This document shows positions 1-10,702 of a stretch of 64,000 nucleotides of DNA, piece after piece. Both the position numbers and the translations under genes were made by a program. How positions within the stretch are numbered: the first letter of the stretch is position 1; each line of letters begins with the position of its first letter. Under the pieces are notes generated by a model. It ran no database searches. It saw only the letters and a program-made list of their open reading frames with translations, and had not been told where the DNA came from. The DNA comes from CAJXJP01 sp964022365 (GTDB lineage Bacteria > Patescibacteriota > Gracilibacteria > BD1-5 > UBA6164), in the NCBI GenBank assembly GCA_964022365.1, contig CAXHZN010000005.1, positions 1 through 64,000 of the forward strand, written 5' to 3'.

Positions 1-678
1 TGGAGAGCCTTTGATCCAAATTGTACAATTGACGATATACAAATCTGAGACCAAACTTGGGCTGGATGTAATTCGACACTTTGAAATGGTTTAGAATGGG
101 GAGAAAGAGATTCAAACAACCAAGAATCATCAGTTTTATGTTATGATTATAATTGAACTTCAATAGATTGTTGAGAATATAGTAATGACTTAATGTTGAG
201 TAATTCAGATGCGAATAATTATTTTGAAAAAGTAAACATTCTATGAAATAGTGAAAATAAAGAATATAATACTATTTGGTGAAAATTATATACTTGATAC
301 GAAATTAATAGCGCATGTGTAGAATCACGGCAAGTACCAACTGATGAACAATGGGAAGAATTAGAAACATATATGAATCAATGAACTAATTGTAGAAATT
401 CATCTAATGGATGGGGATGTAATGGATTAGGTTGGGAAAAAAATGATACATTTCAATATCCTAGTATAGCAGATAAATTACAAGTACCACTATCATGATA
501 TAGAAATGCAGAAGATGAATGAGGTTTTACTAGACGTTGACGTACTGCTTTATTTTGGAGTAAAACATTAGAAAATGATTTACTGTTAAGTAGATTATTT
601 TTATGGAATTATGATTCTATACTAAGACAAGGATTTTTACCTGATAGATCTTTTTCAGTTCGTTGTATAAAGAATTAA
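1..678 (+). CDS. FISUMP-domain surface protein, 5' end cut by window
   Basis: The frame is open from the first base and closes at TAA; glycines are often TGA. The 225 visible residues resemble the FISUMP domain (Fibrobacter succinogenes major paralogous domain): an opening WRAFDPNC and IGDQTWAGCN stretch, a central VPTDEQWEELE, then GYRNAEDEGGF and a closing FSVRCIKN. The next gene ends in a clearly homologous domain with the same WRAFDPNC start and FSVRCIKN end. By analogy this is probably the C-terminal half of another pilin-like surface protein, but the N-terminus is outside the window. FISUMP domains are thought to be extracellular; binding function is unknown. Confidence 0.75.
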
Positions 679-710
679 AAGAAGAAATTTAAAATTTCTT
701 CTTTTTTTTT
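679..710 (+). terminator. Rho-independent terminator
   Basis: A/T-rich hairpin (GAAGAAATTT, short loop, AAATTTCTTC) running directly into a T tract, one base after the stop codon of the FISUMP gene. Confidence 0.75.
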
Positions 711-804
711 AAAATATTCTTTGTAAAAGTAAAGAGTAAAATATTTTTATAATTACAAAAAACTCTTATTATATACATAATATTTTTTAGGAAAAATACA
801 AAAT

Positions 805-2094
805 ATGAAAAATAATTTACACAAAGCATTCACTCTCGTAGAACTCATTGTAGTTATTACGATTTTAGCTATTTTAGCAACGGTAGCTTTTATCTCATTT
901 CAATGATATGCTACAGATTCAAGAGATACAAAACGTATGGCAGATATTGCAACTATTTCTAAAGGGTTGCAAGCATATGTAGCTTTAAATTCAATTCTTC
1001 CAGAACCTTCAGAATTGAAAACAAAAGTAAATTTTAATGGAAGTCTTTTATTAACACAATGATATGCTGGAATAAGTGTATTAAATACTCTCAGTGTGAG
1101 TGAAATTCAAGATCCTGTGGATGAAACTTTTTATACATATTCTACTAATGCAGATAATACAAAATTTCAATTAGTTGGATTTTTGGAAAATTCTCAAATA
1201 GTAAATAATTTTTTAGAAAATAATATTTTTGCAGATTATTCTAATAGAACTATTTATACAGTTGGACAAAATGTGTGAATCATTTTAAATGATACAAATA
1301 CTCCAATTCAAGATTCATGAAATACAACAGTTGAATTAGAAGATAATCTAACATTGTATAAAGCGATATTAAATAAAAGAAATATTGTTACAGAAAGTGG
1401 AAGTACGCTTAAGACAAAAATAGTTTGAGCACAAGAAAATCGCTATGGTTGGAGAGCATTTGACCCAAATTGTAAAATTGAGGATATAAAAATATGAGAC
1501 CAAGTCTGGGCAGGATGTAACTCTACACTAGGTGATTGATTTGAATGGTGAGAAGATGCAGGAGTTTTAAATTGTAATATTTCAGATTCATGAAATGTAT
1601 CTGATTGTCCAGCTGAGAGTAGTATTATGGCATCAAACGTAAATGCAAGTGAATCATTTACAAAAACAAATGAACATTGAGATACAGAAGTAGATAATAT
1701 TTATGGGAAATTTTACGGAGTAAGTGAATTTTCAAGTGCTTGTCCAGCTGGCTGGAGTGTTCCTACTCATTGAGATTTCTTAGCATTGGAAAGTCATCTA
1801 TGATGTAGCGATTCTGAAAATACTTGATTCAGATGTGATGGGCTAGGTTGGAATAATAATATTTCTAAAAATAAAAGTAATAATTTAGTAAAAGCTTTAT
1901 CACTTCCATTATCATGATGGAAAAACCCATCAGGCTCATATGCGCTTAGATGAACTATTTGAGCATATGCATCAGAAACATCTTTAGAATCAAATAAAAT
2001 AACAATAAGATCATTTTTGGATACCAATTCATCTATAAACTTTACAAATATACCTGATAATTGAAAATTTTCAGTTCGTTGTATAAAAAATTAA
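805..2094 (+). CDS. Type IV pilin-like protein with C-terminal FISUMP domain
   Basis: 429 residues. The N-terminus has a type IV prepilin/pseudopilin signature: a short basic leader (MKNNLHKA) followed by FTLVELIVVITILAILATV, with the expected Phe and Glu of the processed pilin. A helical linker follows, then a segment shared with the pilin-like genes near 13.6 and 14.8 kb (FQLVGFLENS). From about residue 212 the protein is a FISUMP-type domain (WRAFDPNC, IGDQVWAGCN, CPAGWSVPTHGDF, FSVRCIKN). It would be processed by a prepilin peptidase and displayed on the surface. Many glycines are TGA. The C-terminal domain is a paralogue of the one just upstream, indicating local duplication. No Shine-Dalgarno sequence is visible. 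Confidence 0.8.
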
Positions 2095-2130
2095 AAAAGA
2101 AGAAATTTTTAAAATTTCTTCTTTTTTTAA
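2095..2130. terminator. Bidirectional terminator between convergent genes
   Basis: Hairpin AAGAAGAAATTT / AAATTTCTTCTT with an A tract on the left and a T tract on the right. It can end the pilin gene on the plus strand and the converging pseudopilin gene on the minus strand, whose stop codon overlaps it. Confidence 0.7.
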
Positions 2131-3782
2131 TTTTCTAAATTTTTTCAAAAAATAATTTCTTTTTTGATAAACTCATCTGGATTATAACAATTGAGATAAT
2201 GAAAATATTCTATATTCATTCATAAATAATTATTTTCATAGTTTACAGAAATATTTGAAATAGGATTTTGTATGATTTCATCACTCAATGGATTGAAAAT
2301 AATGTTTTTTAATCATTCTGCTGTAAAATCGGACATATTATTTGTATTACTAAAAATTCAAGTATCTAATTCATAATCATACTGTATTCTTTCTAGAGAA
2401 TCATTGATTTTTAAAATATTTCCAGAAATTTCCAAGCCGGTAGGGTATTGTAAATTTTCTATTAGTACTTTTAATGAATTTTGTGAATAATCAGAAATTT
2501 TTCCAGTTCATTGTGTGAAATATGGAACTGTTTTTGAATATACTGAAGTATTATAATCATAAAAATCTATTTGCGTGAGATAATTTCCAGCTTGTGTAAT
2601 GTTAGGAGAAATATTTTCTAAATTTATTTCATATTCATTTACTTGAGATAAATTATATGAATTATTTCAAGTATAAGTATAACGGCTTCAAGTACCACTT
2701 GAAGTACAAGAAGTTTCTATTTTTTCTACTACATTATTATTTGTAACATTATATTGAATATTATCGCTACATCAAGCAATTGGCCCATTACTTATATTTA
2801 CTATTGTGGAATCGAAATCACTAAAATAATATTTTAAAATATTATTTTCTGTTTTTAAATAATCTTCATTTTGAGTGAAATTTATTTCATCAAATGAAAA
2901 ATTCTCTTTTGAAAGTGAATCGTCTGGAGTAAATTCTGTTCCAGTGAAACTCAGTTCAAATCTATTTATACTTCCATAATCTTGATCTGGAGAAAAATTC
3001 ATTTCTAATGGTGGGTTTTGTGTAAAAACTTCTGAAGAAAATTGTAATATTTCTCATTTTCCACTGTTGGAAATAAATAATTTTCCATTTTCATATGCCA
3101 GTCATGTTGGCTGATCTAAACCATCAAATCTATCTAAAATGAGATAAACTTTAGAATCTTTATAAAATAAAATTCTATGATTTCCAGTGTCTGAAAAAAA
3201 CAATCCTCATTCTGCCTCAACTGCTCCAGTTGGATTATTGAGTGAAACTTCTGTCCCGTTAGATCCTTGTGAAAATTCGTGTCCAAAATTATTTCATCAA
3301 ACTATTTTTGTACCACTTTCTAATATTTGGTGACTTGTAGTATCAATAGTAAAATTTCAGACTGTCACATTTTGAATTTGAGAAAATTCAGTGAGGAAAT
3401 CTTCTCAAATTTCTTCAAATGGCAGAAAATAATTCCAACTGAGGTGTTGAGTTTTTTCTATTTCTCAATCAATTGGACAATAACTATCGCTTTGCTCAAT
3501 GATTCAAAAATATGCAAATCAAATTTTTTGAAAATAATTTTTTGATTGAAATAAAGTTCCAGAATTACTGGAAAAAATATAATTATCTTCTACTGAATCA
3601 AAATTTTTATAAATATTTTGAAATCCAGCAGAAAAATTTTCATTACTCGAAATAATTTTTTCTTGTTTTAAAATATTTTGAATTCAAGAGCTTAAAATAA
3701 GTCATACACTCACCATCAAAAGCATTGAAATTGTGACTCAAACTATGAGTTCCACGAGAGTAAAAGCGGAATTATTTTTCAT
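2127..3782 (-). CDS. Pseudopilin-like surface protein with NHL-like stretch
   Basis: 551 residues, last gene of a three-gene leftward operon. MKNNSAFTLVELIVGVT is a prepilin leader plus start of the hydrophobic helix, so it should be exported through a type IV pilus or type II-like machine. Around residues 160-240 are two stretches resembling NHL repeats (PTGAVEAEGGLFFSDTGNHR and QPTGLAYENGKLFISNSGKG), which in other proteins form beta-propeller blades; two are too few for a full propeller. The remainder is Asn/Ser/Thr-rich beta-type sequence without a family I recognise. The start lies 2 bases after the stop of the gene before it. TGA glycines are common. Confidence 0.65.
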
Positions 3783-3784
3783 AT

Positions 3785-4474
3785 TTAAAGGGTCAATAAA
3801 TATTTATCGATGATATATTTTGCATTTACATTATTTTGTTTAATTCAGAGTAAATCTGATTCAATTTCATCTAAAGAATCCAAAAATACAAAATGTTTTT
3901 TTGCGTATAAAATAATATTTTCTAAAAAATCTATATATTCTTGTTTTTCACCTTTGAAATTATAAAAATATTGCAATGCTTCTTGAAGATTTCACTCAGC
4001 AATTTGCTGCAAAAGAGATTCATAATATGCATTTGCTGTTTTGCTTTTATTTCAAGCGATATTTATAGTTTGTACGCGTGATAAAATCGTATCTAATATC
4101 CCACTTTCTGAACTATTGGTAAGGAAAATTATATTATGTTTTCCTGGTTCTTCAAAAAATTTCAGGCAACTATTTGAAGACTGTATCGTCAAACGAGAAA
4201 TATTTTCAATAATAAAAATTTGAAAATCATATCCTGGAAGAGAATTACTTGCGTTTATAAATTCTTTTATTTCTCAAATTTTTATTTTTTCTCCGGTGTC
4301 TTTGAGGGTATAGATATAATTTTTTGGAATATTGTGATTTGCAATCATTTCATGCGCAAATTCTTGTACTTTTGCATTTAATAGTTCTGAATTTTGACCT
4401 AAAAATAAACAAGGAGAAATTTCTTGCTTCTTGTTTATTTTATTTGTAATATTTTCTAATATTTTATTAAGCAT
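3785..4474 (-). CDS. DNA polymerase III delta-prime-like protein (clamp loader)
   Basis: 229 residues. The core motif NSCLKFFEEPGKHNIIFLT followed by ILDTILSRVQTI matches the family pattern of delta-prime and DnaX clamp-loader subunits (ALLK.LEEP, then TI.SR). The N-terminal part reads PCLFLGQNSE where an active ATPase would have a Walker A loop, and no GKT/GKS is present, so it should be an ATP-independent delta-prime-type subunit. It is short compared with E. coli delta-prime (334 residues); the C-terminal collar domain is reduced. Its start overlaps the upstream lipoprotein gene by 8 bases, so the two are translationally coupled. A replication gene between surface genes is an odd context. 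Confidence 0.65.
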
Positions 4475-4868
4475 CTGTATTTTCTAAAAGTTCAAAAAAT
4501 TCATTAAGTTCATCCATTGTTTCTTGAATCAATTGTTCGTCTTGTTCGTCTGAAAGTTCGATTTGAGTATCAATATTCGCATCAACTTCACTACCACTTT
4601 GCGTTTCTGCTTTTGCACTTGCATTTATATTAGTTGCAAAACCATATTCTTGAGAATCATTTGCTTGAGAATCATTTATTTCTTCATCAATTTCGCTTCC
4701 AGTTTGTGTTTCATTATTACTTTCTTCAACGAGTGATCCTGTTTGAGTATCTTCAACTATACTCCCGCTTTGAGCCACACTTCCTGTTGCATTTTGATTT
4801 TCTTGATTTTGAGTCCCACAACTTGTAAGTAAAATGGCCAGAGAAATTATTCCAATAACTTTTTTCAT
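4467..4868 (-). CDS. Acidic lipoprotein with TGS/SGS repeats
   Basis: 133 residues with no in-frame TGA. MKKVIGIISLAILLTSCGTQ is a lipoprotein signal peptide with lipobox LTSC. The mature protein is Gln/Glu/Asn/Asp-rich and has recurring TQTGS, TQSGS and QSGS units spaced by acidic stretches, so it is probably disordered and surface exposed. No known domain. First gene of the leftward operon with the delta-prime-like and pseudopilin genes. Function unknown. Confidence 0.7.
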   Translation of the reverse strand: MKKVIGIISLAILLTSCGTQNQENQNATGSVAQSGSIVEDTQTGSLVEESNNETQTGSEIDEEINDSQANDSQEYGFATNINASAKAETQSGSEVDANIDTQIELSDEQDEQLIQETMDELNEFFELLENTDA

Positions 4869-4965
4869 AATATATTATCATTATTAAATATATAAAAATA
4901 TTAATAATTTTTCGCTATTTTGCAACCATCTTTTTAATTTATTTATAAGAAAAGTAAAAAAATAT

Positions 4966-4993
4966 TTGCATTTGTATATATTAAGTATATAAA
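4966..4993 (+). promoter_or_regulatory. Putative sigma-70 promoter of comM-like gene
   Basis: TTGCAT, 16-base spacer, TATAAA, about 30 bases before the start codon. The same -35/-10 pair with the same spacing precedes the lipoprotein gene at 6625. Confidence 0.5.
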
Positions 4994-5025
4994 GAGTATA
5001 TAAATATTTTCATAAAAAAGGAGTT

Positions 5026-6564
5026 ATGATTGCAAAAGTTTATTCTATTACCGTAAATGGATTAGAAAGTTCGCTTATAGAAATTGAAGTTGATATTAAT
5101 CAAGGATTACCAAGTTTTACTATTGTGGGGCTTCCTGATCAGGGGATTCAAGAGAGTAAAGAACGTCTTCGCTCCGCAATGAAATCAAGTAGTTTTCGTC
5201 TGCCAACCAGCAGAATAACCGTTAATCTTGCACCTGCAGACATTAAAAAATCTGGGCCATGTTTTGATCTACCAATTGCTATAGGTATTTTGTTAAATCA
5301 AGATTTTATAGATGAAACTTATATTTGAGATTCATTATTTTTATGAGAACTTTCACTCGATGGAAATTTGAGAAAAGTTTGATGAGTTTTGCCAGCAACA
5401 ATTTGAGCAAAAGAAAAATGATTTAAAAGAATCTTTGTTCCCAAAGAAAATGCTTTAGAAGCTTCTATTATACCTGATATAGAAGTAATTGCCGTTGAAA
5501 ATTTGTCTGAAATAATTAAGTTTCTAAATAAAGAAATTCCACTAAAAATTTCACCAGTATTAGATTTTAAGAAAATCACAAAAGATATTCAATCACAAAA
5601 TACAGCAGATTTTAAATATGTTTTATGACAAGAACATGCCAAAAGAGCATTAGAAATCTCAGCTGCAGGCTCACATAACATTGTTATGGATGGTCCTCCA
5701 GGAAGTGGTAAAACTATGTTATCAAAAGCATTTGCAACAATCTTACCAGATCTCACTATTAACGAAGCAATTGAGGTTTCAAAGCTCTATAGTATTTCTG
5801 GATTGCTTGATAGTAATAATCCTATTATCAAAAAAAGGCCATTTCGTACCGTCCATCACACAGCTAGTTCGGTGAGTATTGTCGGTTGAGGACGAAATGC
5901 TAAACCGTGAGAAATTTCTCTGGCTCATAAGTGAGTATTATTTCTGGACGAAATTTTAGAGTTTCAAAAATCAGTTTTAGAAGTGCTGCGTCAACCACTT
6001 GAAGATGGAGAAATTACAGTAAACAGGGTAAATGCAAGTTACGCTTATCCAGCTAAATTTACACTTGTATGAGCTATGAATCCTTGTCCATGTGGATATT
6101 TAACCGATCCAGATAAAGATTGTATTTGTTCGCATAAACAAGTCGAAAATTATAGAGGAAGACTGTCATGACCTCTGCTTGATAGAGTTGATATTTTTAT
6201 TGAAGTTCCAAAAGTTAAAACACAAAAATTACAGATTGATGACAATTATGAACACAGAGAAGATTCTCAAACAATTCAAAAAAGAGTTCAAGCTGCTCGT
6301 GATATTCAACTCGCTAGATTCAAGCAATTAGACATTACCAGTAATAGTGAAATGACAACAAAAGAAATCAATCAATTTTGTAAACTAGATCCACAGACTG
6401 ATGCATTAATCAAACAGGCCGTTACAACTATGAATTTATCTGCACGTGGATATTATAGGATTTTAAAACTCTCTAGAACTATCGCTGATTTGCAAGGAAA
6501 TGAAAATATTTCTATTGAAAATGTGGCAGAAGCATTAAGTTTCAGAAAAAAACAGGAAAACTAA
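5026..6564 (+). CDS. comM: ComM/YifB-family Mg-chelatase-like AAA+ ATPase
   Basis: 512 residues, the usual length for this family. The N-terminal domain (VEVDINQGLPSFTIVGLPD-type sequence) is followed by an AAA+ core with Walker A GPPGSGKTM, Walker B VLFLDEILEF, the AMNPCPCGY zinc-like cysteine patch and the GPLLDRVDIFIEV sensor region, ending in the MgCs-type C-terminal helix bundle (LSARGYYRILKLSRTIADL). In other bacteria ComM is a hexameric helicase that drives branch migration when imported DNA recombines during natural transformation. Several glycines, including that of GPLLDR, are TGA. The SD-like AAGGAG is only two bases from the ATG, closer than normal. Confidence 0.93.
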
Positions 6565-6565
6565 T

Positions 6566-6593
6566 TTGCATAATTATAAAAATATTGTATAAA
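6566..6593 (+). promoter_or_regulatory. Putative promoter of small lipoprotein gene
   Basis: TTGCAT, 16-base spacer, TATAAA, starting just after the stop of the comM-like gene. With the downstream terminator it makes the lipoprotein gene its own transcription unit. Confidence 0.45.
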
Positions 6594-6624
6594 TATTTTA
6601 TCTTTTCCAAAATAAGGTGTTAAG

Positions 6625-7023
6625 ATGAAAAAAGTTTTTATTTTGTTTGTTGTTGTTTGGCTTACTGCGTGTAGTAGTGGAGCGCAATACAATAACCACA
6701 TTTTTGTTGATAATAATGACATTGAGGAAATTAGTTATTTTCTCAATCGTCTAGAATGTCATGATATGTTTGATAAGTGTGTCACAAAAAATTTTGATAT
6801 GTATATTTCAAAAAATAACGATACACTTGTTATGCAAAATTCTGATAATAAAATAATAATATTTAATTATAATCAAATAAGTTCAACGATACAGCTGAAC
6901 CAAGGACATGAAACATATTTTTTTAAATCGAACCCTCAAGATGTAGTTACTCTTGAGGAAAATGAAAAAATTATGAAAGTCATTGGGCAAGCGAGATCTT
7001 CGCTGGGTTATGATTATGATTAG
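6625..7023 (+). CDS. Small lipoprotein, unknown function
   Basis: 132 residues. MKKVFILFVVVWLTACSSGA is a lipoprotein signal peptide (lipobox LTAC). The mature part is mixed alpha/beta in composition with two cysteines (LECHDMFDKC) that could pair. No family recognised. It has features rare in this window: a Shine-Dalgarno-like AAGGTG 8 bases before the ATG, a recognisable promoter, its own GC-rich terminator, a TAG stop and no TGA codons although it contains glycine. This could reflect more recent acquisition or just small size. Confidence 0.7.
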   Translation: MKKVFILFVVVWLTACSSGAQYNNHIFVDNNDIEEISYFLNRLECHDMFDKCVTKNFDMYISKNNDTLVMQNSDNKIIIFNYNQISSTIQLNQGHETYFFKSNPQDVVTLEENEKIMKVIGQARSSLGYDYD

Positions 7024-7030
7024 ATGTATA

Positions 7031-7060
7031 AAAACTGCGCGTTCGCGCAGTTTTTCTTTT
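7031..7060 (+). terminator. Rho-independent terminator
   Basis: GC-rich hairpin AAAACTGCGC-GTTC-GCGCAGTTTTT followed by a T tract, 8 bases after the lipoprotein stop codon. Confidence 0.85.
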
Positions 7061-7118
7061 TGTCTAGATTTTTAGTATTTTTTAGGTATAGTAATAAAAA
7101 TAATTATAAAATATTTAT

Positions 7119-8204
7119 ATGAAAATAACTATTTTAGCTGCCATTTGAGCAAAAAATCTTTGAGATGAATTGATTCTTAAAAATGAAATTCAATATTTAA
7201 AAACTGTATATGGAAACGATACAGAATTTTTTGTGGCCAGTTATGACATAAAAAATCCTTTTATTGTCGGAAAAAATATTACATATTTTGAATACTTTCC
7301 ATGTGACGCAAAAAAAATAAAAAATATTTTTAGAAATATAAAAAATTTTTTTCATTTTATAAAAATTATAAAAGATACTGATTTAGTTGTGATTTGATGA
7401 GGTGGAATTATTTTTGATAATGAGCAAAAACAGGTAAAAAATCCATTTTTTCAATGGATTATGAGAGTGAAAATTGCAAAATTTTATAAGAAAAAAATAT
7501 TATTTCATGCAATATGATTAACTATCAATAATTCGCAAAATAATAAATATTTGAAAAAAATCTTTTCTTCAAAACTTCAAGAGGTGAGTGTGAGAGATGA
7601 TTACTCAAAAAAATTATTAGATTCAATAAATATACCATCAAATATAATTCCAGATCCTGTATTCTCAGATAAAAAAAATAACAAAGAAATCTTTGCTCAA
7701 AATTATTTTGTGAAAAAATTTCATCCTAAACAATTTCATATTCAAGATTTAGATACTTTTGAACTTGAAAATAAAACTATTTGAATAGCATTTAGAAAAT
7801 GATATTTTTACCAAGATGCTAAAAATATTTCTGAAATTATTGAGTATTTACAAGCAAAAAATGTAAAAATTATTCTCATTCCAACATCTTTTCATCCGAG
7901 TGATACTGCTTCAAATGATTACATATTTTTGAAATATTTTGCTGAAAAATACAAAATAAATATTTGTAAAAATATGTGAGAATCATATACAATATTTAAA
8001 AATAATTCTCTGGATTATTGCTTTGCCATGAGACTTCATTCGATGATTTTATCTCAAGTATATGGAATTCCATTTTTTGCATTTTCATATAGTAAAAAAA
8101 CTGACGAAGTATTAAAAATACTTTCGGATAAAACCAAGAAATGAAACTTTTTTTTGACAAATAAGAACTACTTAAAATTAGCAAAAAAATTAAAAGACCA
8201 ATAA
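7119..8204 (+). CDS. Polysaccharide pyruvyl transferase family protein (CsaB-like)
   Basis: 361 residues. Matches the polysaccharide pyruvyl transferase family: AIGAKNLGDELIL near the N-terminus, DLVVIGGGGIIFD in the middle, SVRDDYSKKLL, and the C-terminal substrate-binding segment FAMRLHSMILSQVYGIPFFA. CsaB-type enzymes add ketal-linked pyruvate to cell-wall polysaccharide, which anchors S-layer proteins with SLH domains; other members modify exopolysaccharide. Several family glycines are TGA. It stands alone with its own terminator. A fragment of its 3' end is repeated about 840 bases downstream. The substrate cannot be told from sequence. Confidence 0.8.
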
Positions 8205-8229
8205 TTATTGGTCTTTTAATTTTTTTTCA
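8190..8229. terminator. Bidirectional terminator
   Basis: Perfect hairpin TAAAAGACCAAT-AATT-ATTGGTCTTTTA overlapping the last codons of the CsaB-like gene, with a T tract after it and an A tract before it. It also serves the converging lipoprotein gene. Confidence 0.85.
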
Positions 8230-8230
8230 T

Positions 8231-8890
8231 TTATTCAACGCTAGATAAAAAGTCTTGAATGTATTTTTCTGTCTCATAACCTTTTGTGAAATATTGTAAT
8301 GATTCTTTCAATTGAGATACAAAATATTTTTTATTTTCTTGTGAATCTATAAAATCATAAACACTATCTAATCATGTATTCATTCTGTATACACCTATCA
8401 AATCTGGTTCAAATTTTACTGCGATAAAAAATCATTTTATATCATGTTTCGTAATTTCTACTCTTGGTGTTGGTGTTTCTGAATATGCGTGATCAACTTT
8501 TCATGCTATTTTATATGGAAAATCTTCTAATTCTTCAAATGTATAATCATCTACATATGGATAAAATTGTGAAATATCTTCTTCAAAATATTCTTGAATT
8601 TCTGCTCGAGTTAAATTATATTCATCTTGTATTGTTTTAACCATCAATAATTTCTTAAAATCTTGATCTTCATGGAGTATATTTAAGGAAAAATTTATGG
8701 CATAATCTCTACTCTCTTGTATATAATCTCTCAATACATATCCTTCACCATAAGCTATATTTTTCTCGAAACGTGTTTCTCTTGTTTCAGGTATTACTTC
8801 TTTTTCTACTATCTTATATTCTATAATTTTTTCGGGTTGTCAGCATGAGAATAACATCATACAAAACAAAGCAATTATTATTTTTTTCAT
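8231..8890 (-). CDS. Lipoprotein, unknown function
   Basis: 219 residues. MKKIIIALFCMMLFSCGQPEK is a lipoprotein signal peptide (lipobox LFSC). The rest is rich in Glu, Asp, Tyr and Phe, includes an acidic stretch around YFEEDISQFYPYVDDYTFEE, and has no family I recognise. Two glycines are TGA. It is monocistronic and converges on the CsaB-like gene with a shared terminator; it separates that gene from a decayed copy of its 3' end. Function unknown. Confidence 0.7.
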
Positions 8891-8969
8891 TTTTATATTT
8901 TTAAATAATATAATTTATATAAATATTATATATCATATTTATGTATGATATAAAAATATATACTTTAAT

Positions 8970-9044
8970 CAATTTTTTTTTAAAATAAAAAATATTTTGA
9001 CAAATAAGAACTATCTCTTATTGTCTAAACAACTTAATAAATAA
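8970..9044 (+). pseudogene. Remnant of the 3' end of a second CsaB-like gene
   Basis: A 19-base exact match (8995-9013) to the CsaB-like gene at 8152-8170. In the same reading frame both give LTNKNYL and then a similar tail: LAKKLKDQ-stop in the intact gene and LSKQLNK-stop here. The matched stretch plus the alignable tail indicates a decayed duplicate or the leftover end of a paralogue. No start and no upstream body are left. The rest of the 8891-9235 gap shows no gene apart from the terminator at 9176. Confidence 0.5.
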
Positions 9045-9175
9045 TTTTAAGCACATGTATTCACCAAGAAATATAAACATTTCTAAGAAGACAATTAAAC
9101 TATTCACAAAATTTGAGAATGGTCTATTTTTCGTGTAAAAAATATTTATTGATGCTTGGCAAATAAATAATAAAC

Positions 9176-9210
9176 GAAAAACTATTCTCGAGAGAGAATA
9201 GTTTTTTTTG
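9176..9210 (+). terminator. Orphan rho-independent terminator
   Basis: Hairpin AAAAACTATTCTC-GAGA-GAGAATAGTTTTT with a T tract. No intact gene ends just upstream, so it probably belonged to the decayed CsaB-like copy or ends an unrecognised short RNA. Confidence 0.65.
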
Positions 9211-9235
9211 TATTTTAATACGTATAAATAATAAT

Positions 9236-10696
9236 ATGAATCATTTAGATATAATAAAAATTGGTTGAGAAAATGCTGGTACAGATTTACAAACCACTGG
9301 AAATTTTGTAAAAAACAATAGAGATAATGCTCAAGTTTTAGTAGTTTCAGCAATGAGAGATGAAGATTTTAATTCTACAGATGAATTAAAAAATACTGCA
9401 GAATTATTAAAAAATAATGATTTAGAATGAGCAAAAAATAACTTTTTAGAAATTTTAGATTTTCATAAAACAGCTCTAGAAAAACAAAATTTGTCAGAAA
9501 TAATTCCAGAAATAGAAAAAATATTTTTAGATATTTTAGAGTGTTTTGAAAATAATTCTGGGAAAAATATTTCTCTCGAAAATGATTATTCTGTTTTTAC
9601 AGGTAAAAAATATATTTCTCTGTTAGGTTTTTGAGAAGAGATTTCTGCACTGGTTCACACGAGATTATTAGAATTTCAATGATTGGATTCGCAAGTGGTT
9701 GATACAAATAATATAAAAATTTCTGATTCAAATACATATACGCAAGATGTAAGAGAATACTTTTCTCAAGAAGTAAATAATATTTTATCATCAAATAAAG
9801 TCCCAGTTATTCCAGGATTTATAGGAAATATTCCAGGTGGGATTTTACAAAATATCGACAGATGATATACGGATGCTACAGCTTCGCTGGTGGCACTTTC
9901 TCAAAATGAATATTTTGAATCAACACGTTTGAATATTTTTAAATCTGTAGATGGTATTTTAGCATGTGATCCAAGATTGTTTAGCTGAGATTTTGCATTA
10001 TGAAAAAATGAAAAAATAGATTTAATTTCTCATATGGATTATTTAACGGCTCGTGAATTAACATGAGGTTCTATTGGTTGAAAAGCGAAATTTTTACATG
10101 AATATGCACTTTCTCAAGAGATTATGAAGGCTTGAATTGCATTAAAAATTGTAAATCCTAAATTCTCTGAATTGTGAACGACGGTAAATGAACAAAAAAA
10201 TCCTGAATCTCAATGAGTAGAAATAGTTAATAAAAGAGAAAATATTAGCTTCGTGAAAATCACAAAAGCAGCATTTAGTGAATGAGTCTGAGATGTAGAA
10301 AAAATATTTGAAATAGTGAGACAAAAATGATTTTCTATAGATATGATTATCACATCAGAAACTCAAGTGAGTTTTTCTCTCGAAGCAAAAGATATTTCTA
10401 CGTTATCTGAGTTACAACAAACTCTTGAAAATGAATTCTTTGATAATGATATTTCTGAAATAAATAAAGTCGAAATTCAAAATAATATGGCTTTAATCCA
10501 TTGTATCTGACAAAATTTAGATGATTCATATCAACTTTCTTTGGCAAAATGAATCTTTGCTCTTGAAGATATTTGAGTGAAAATTCATCATTTCTGAGGA
10601 GAAAGAGAAAAATGAGCGATTATATTTGCAGTAGAAGAAAAAAATGCTGATATTTGTGTGAGAAAATTAGCGAGAGAATTTAATTTAATAAAATAA
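9236..10696 (+). CDS. lysC: Aspartokinase
   Basis: 486 residues. The amino acid kinase domain starts with IIKIGGENAGT in place of the usual KFGGTS, followed by family landmarks: VLVVSAMRDE, FGEEISALVHTRLLE, VPVIPGFIGNIPGGILQN, GYTDATASLVA and ISHMDYLTARELTGGSIGG. The C-terminal 150 residues resemble paired ACT domains (SIDMIITSETQVSFSL; MALIHCIGQN), which give feedback regulation in other aspartokinases. The enzyme phosphorylates aspartate, the first step to lysine, diaminopimelate, threonine and methionine. No other gene of the pathway is in the window. The next gene starts 6 bases later, so they are probably co-transcribed. TGA glycines are frequent, including in the first motif. Confidence 0.85.
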
Positions 10697-10702
10697 AAAT
10701 AC

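Noticed and set aside
8997..9024. TTGACA followed by TATTGT as a promoter of a small RNA ending at the 9176 terminator.
   Set aside because: The TTGACA lies in the 19-base match to the CsaB-like coding sequence (codons for Leu-Thr), so it is better explained as a gene remnant; an RNA is not excluded.
9055..9138. 27-codon open frame in the gap before aspartokinase.
   Set aside because: No start signal, no homology I recognise and too short to trust.
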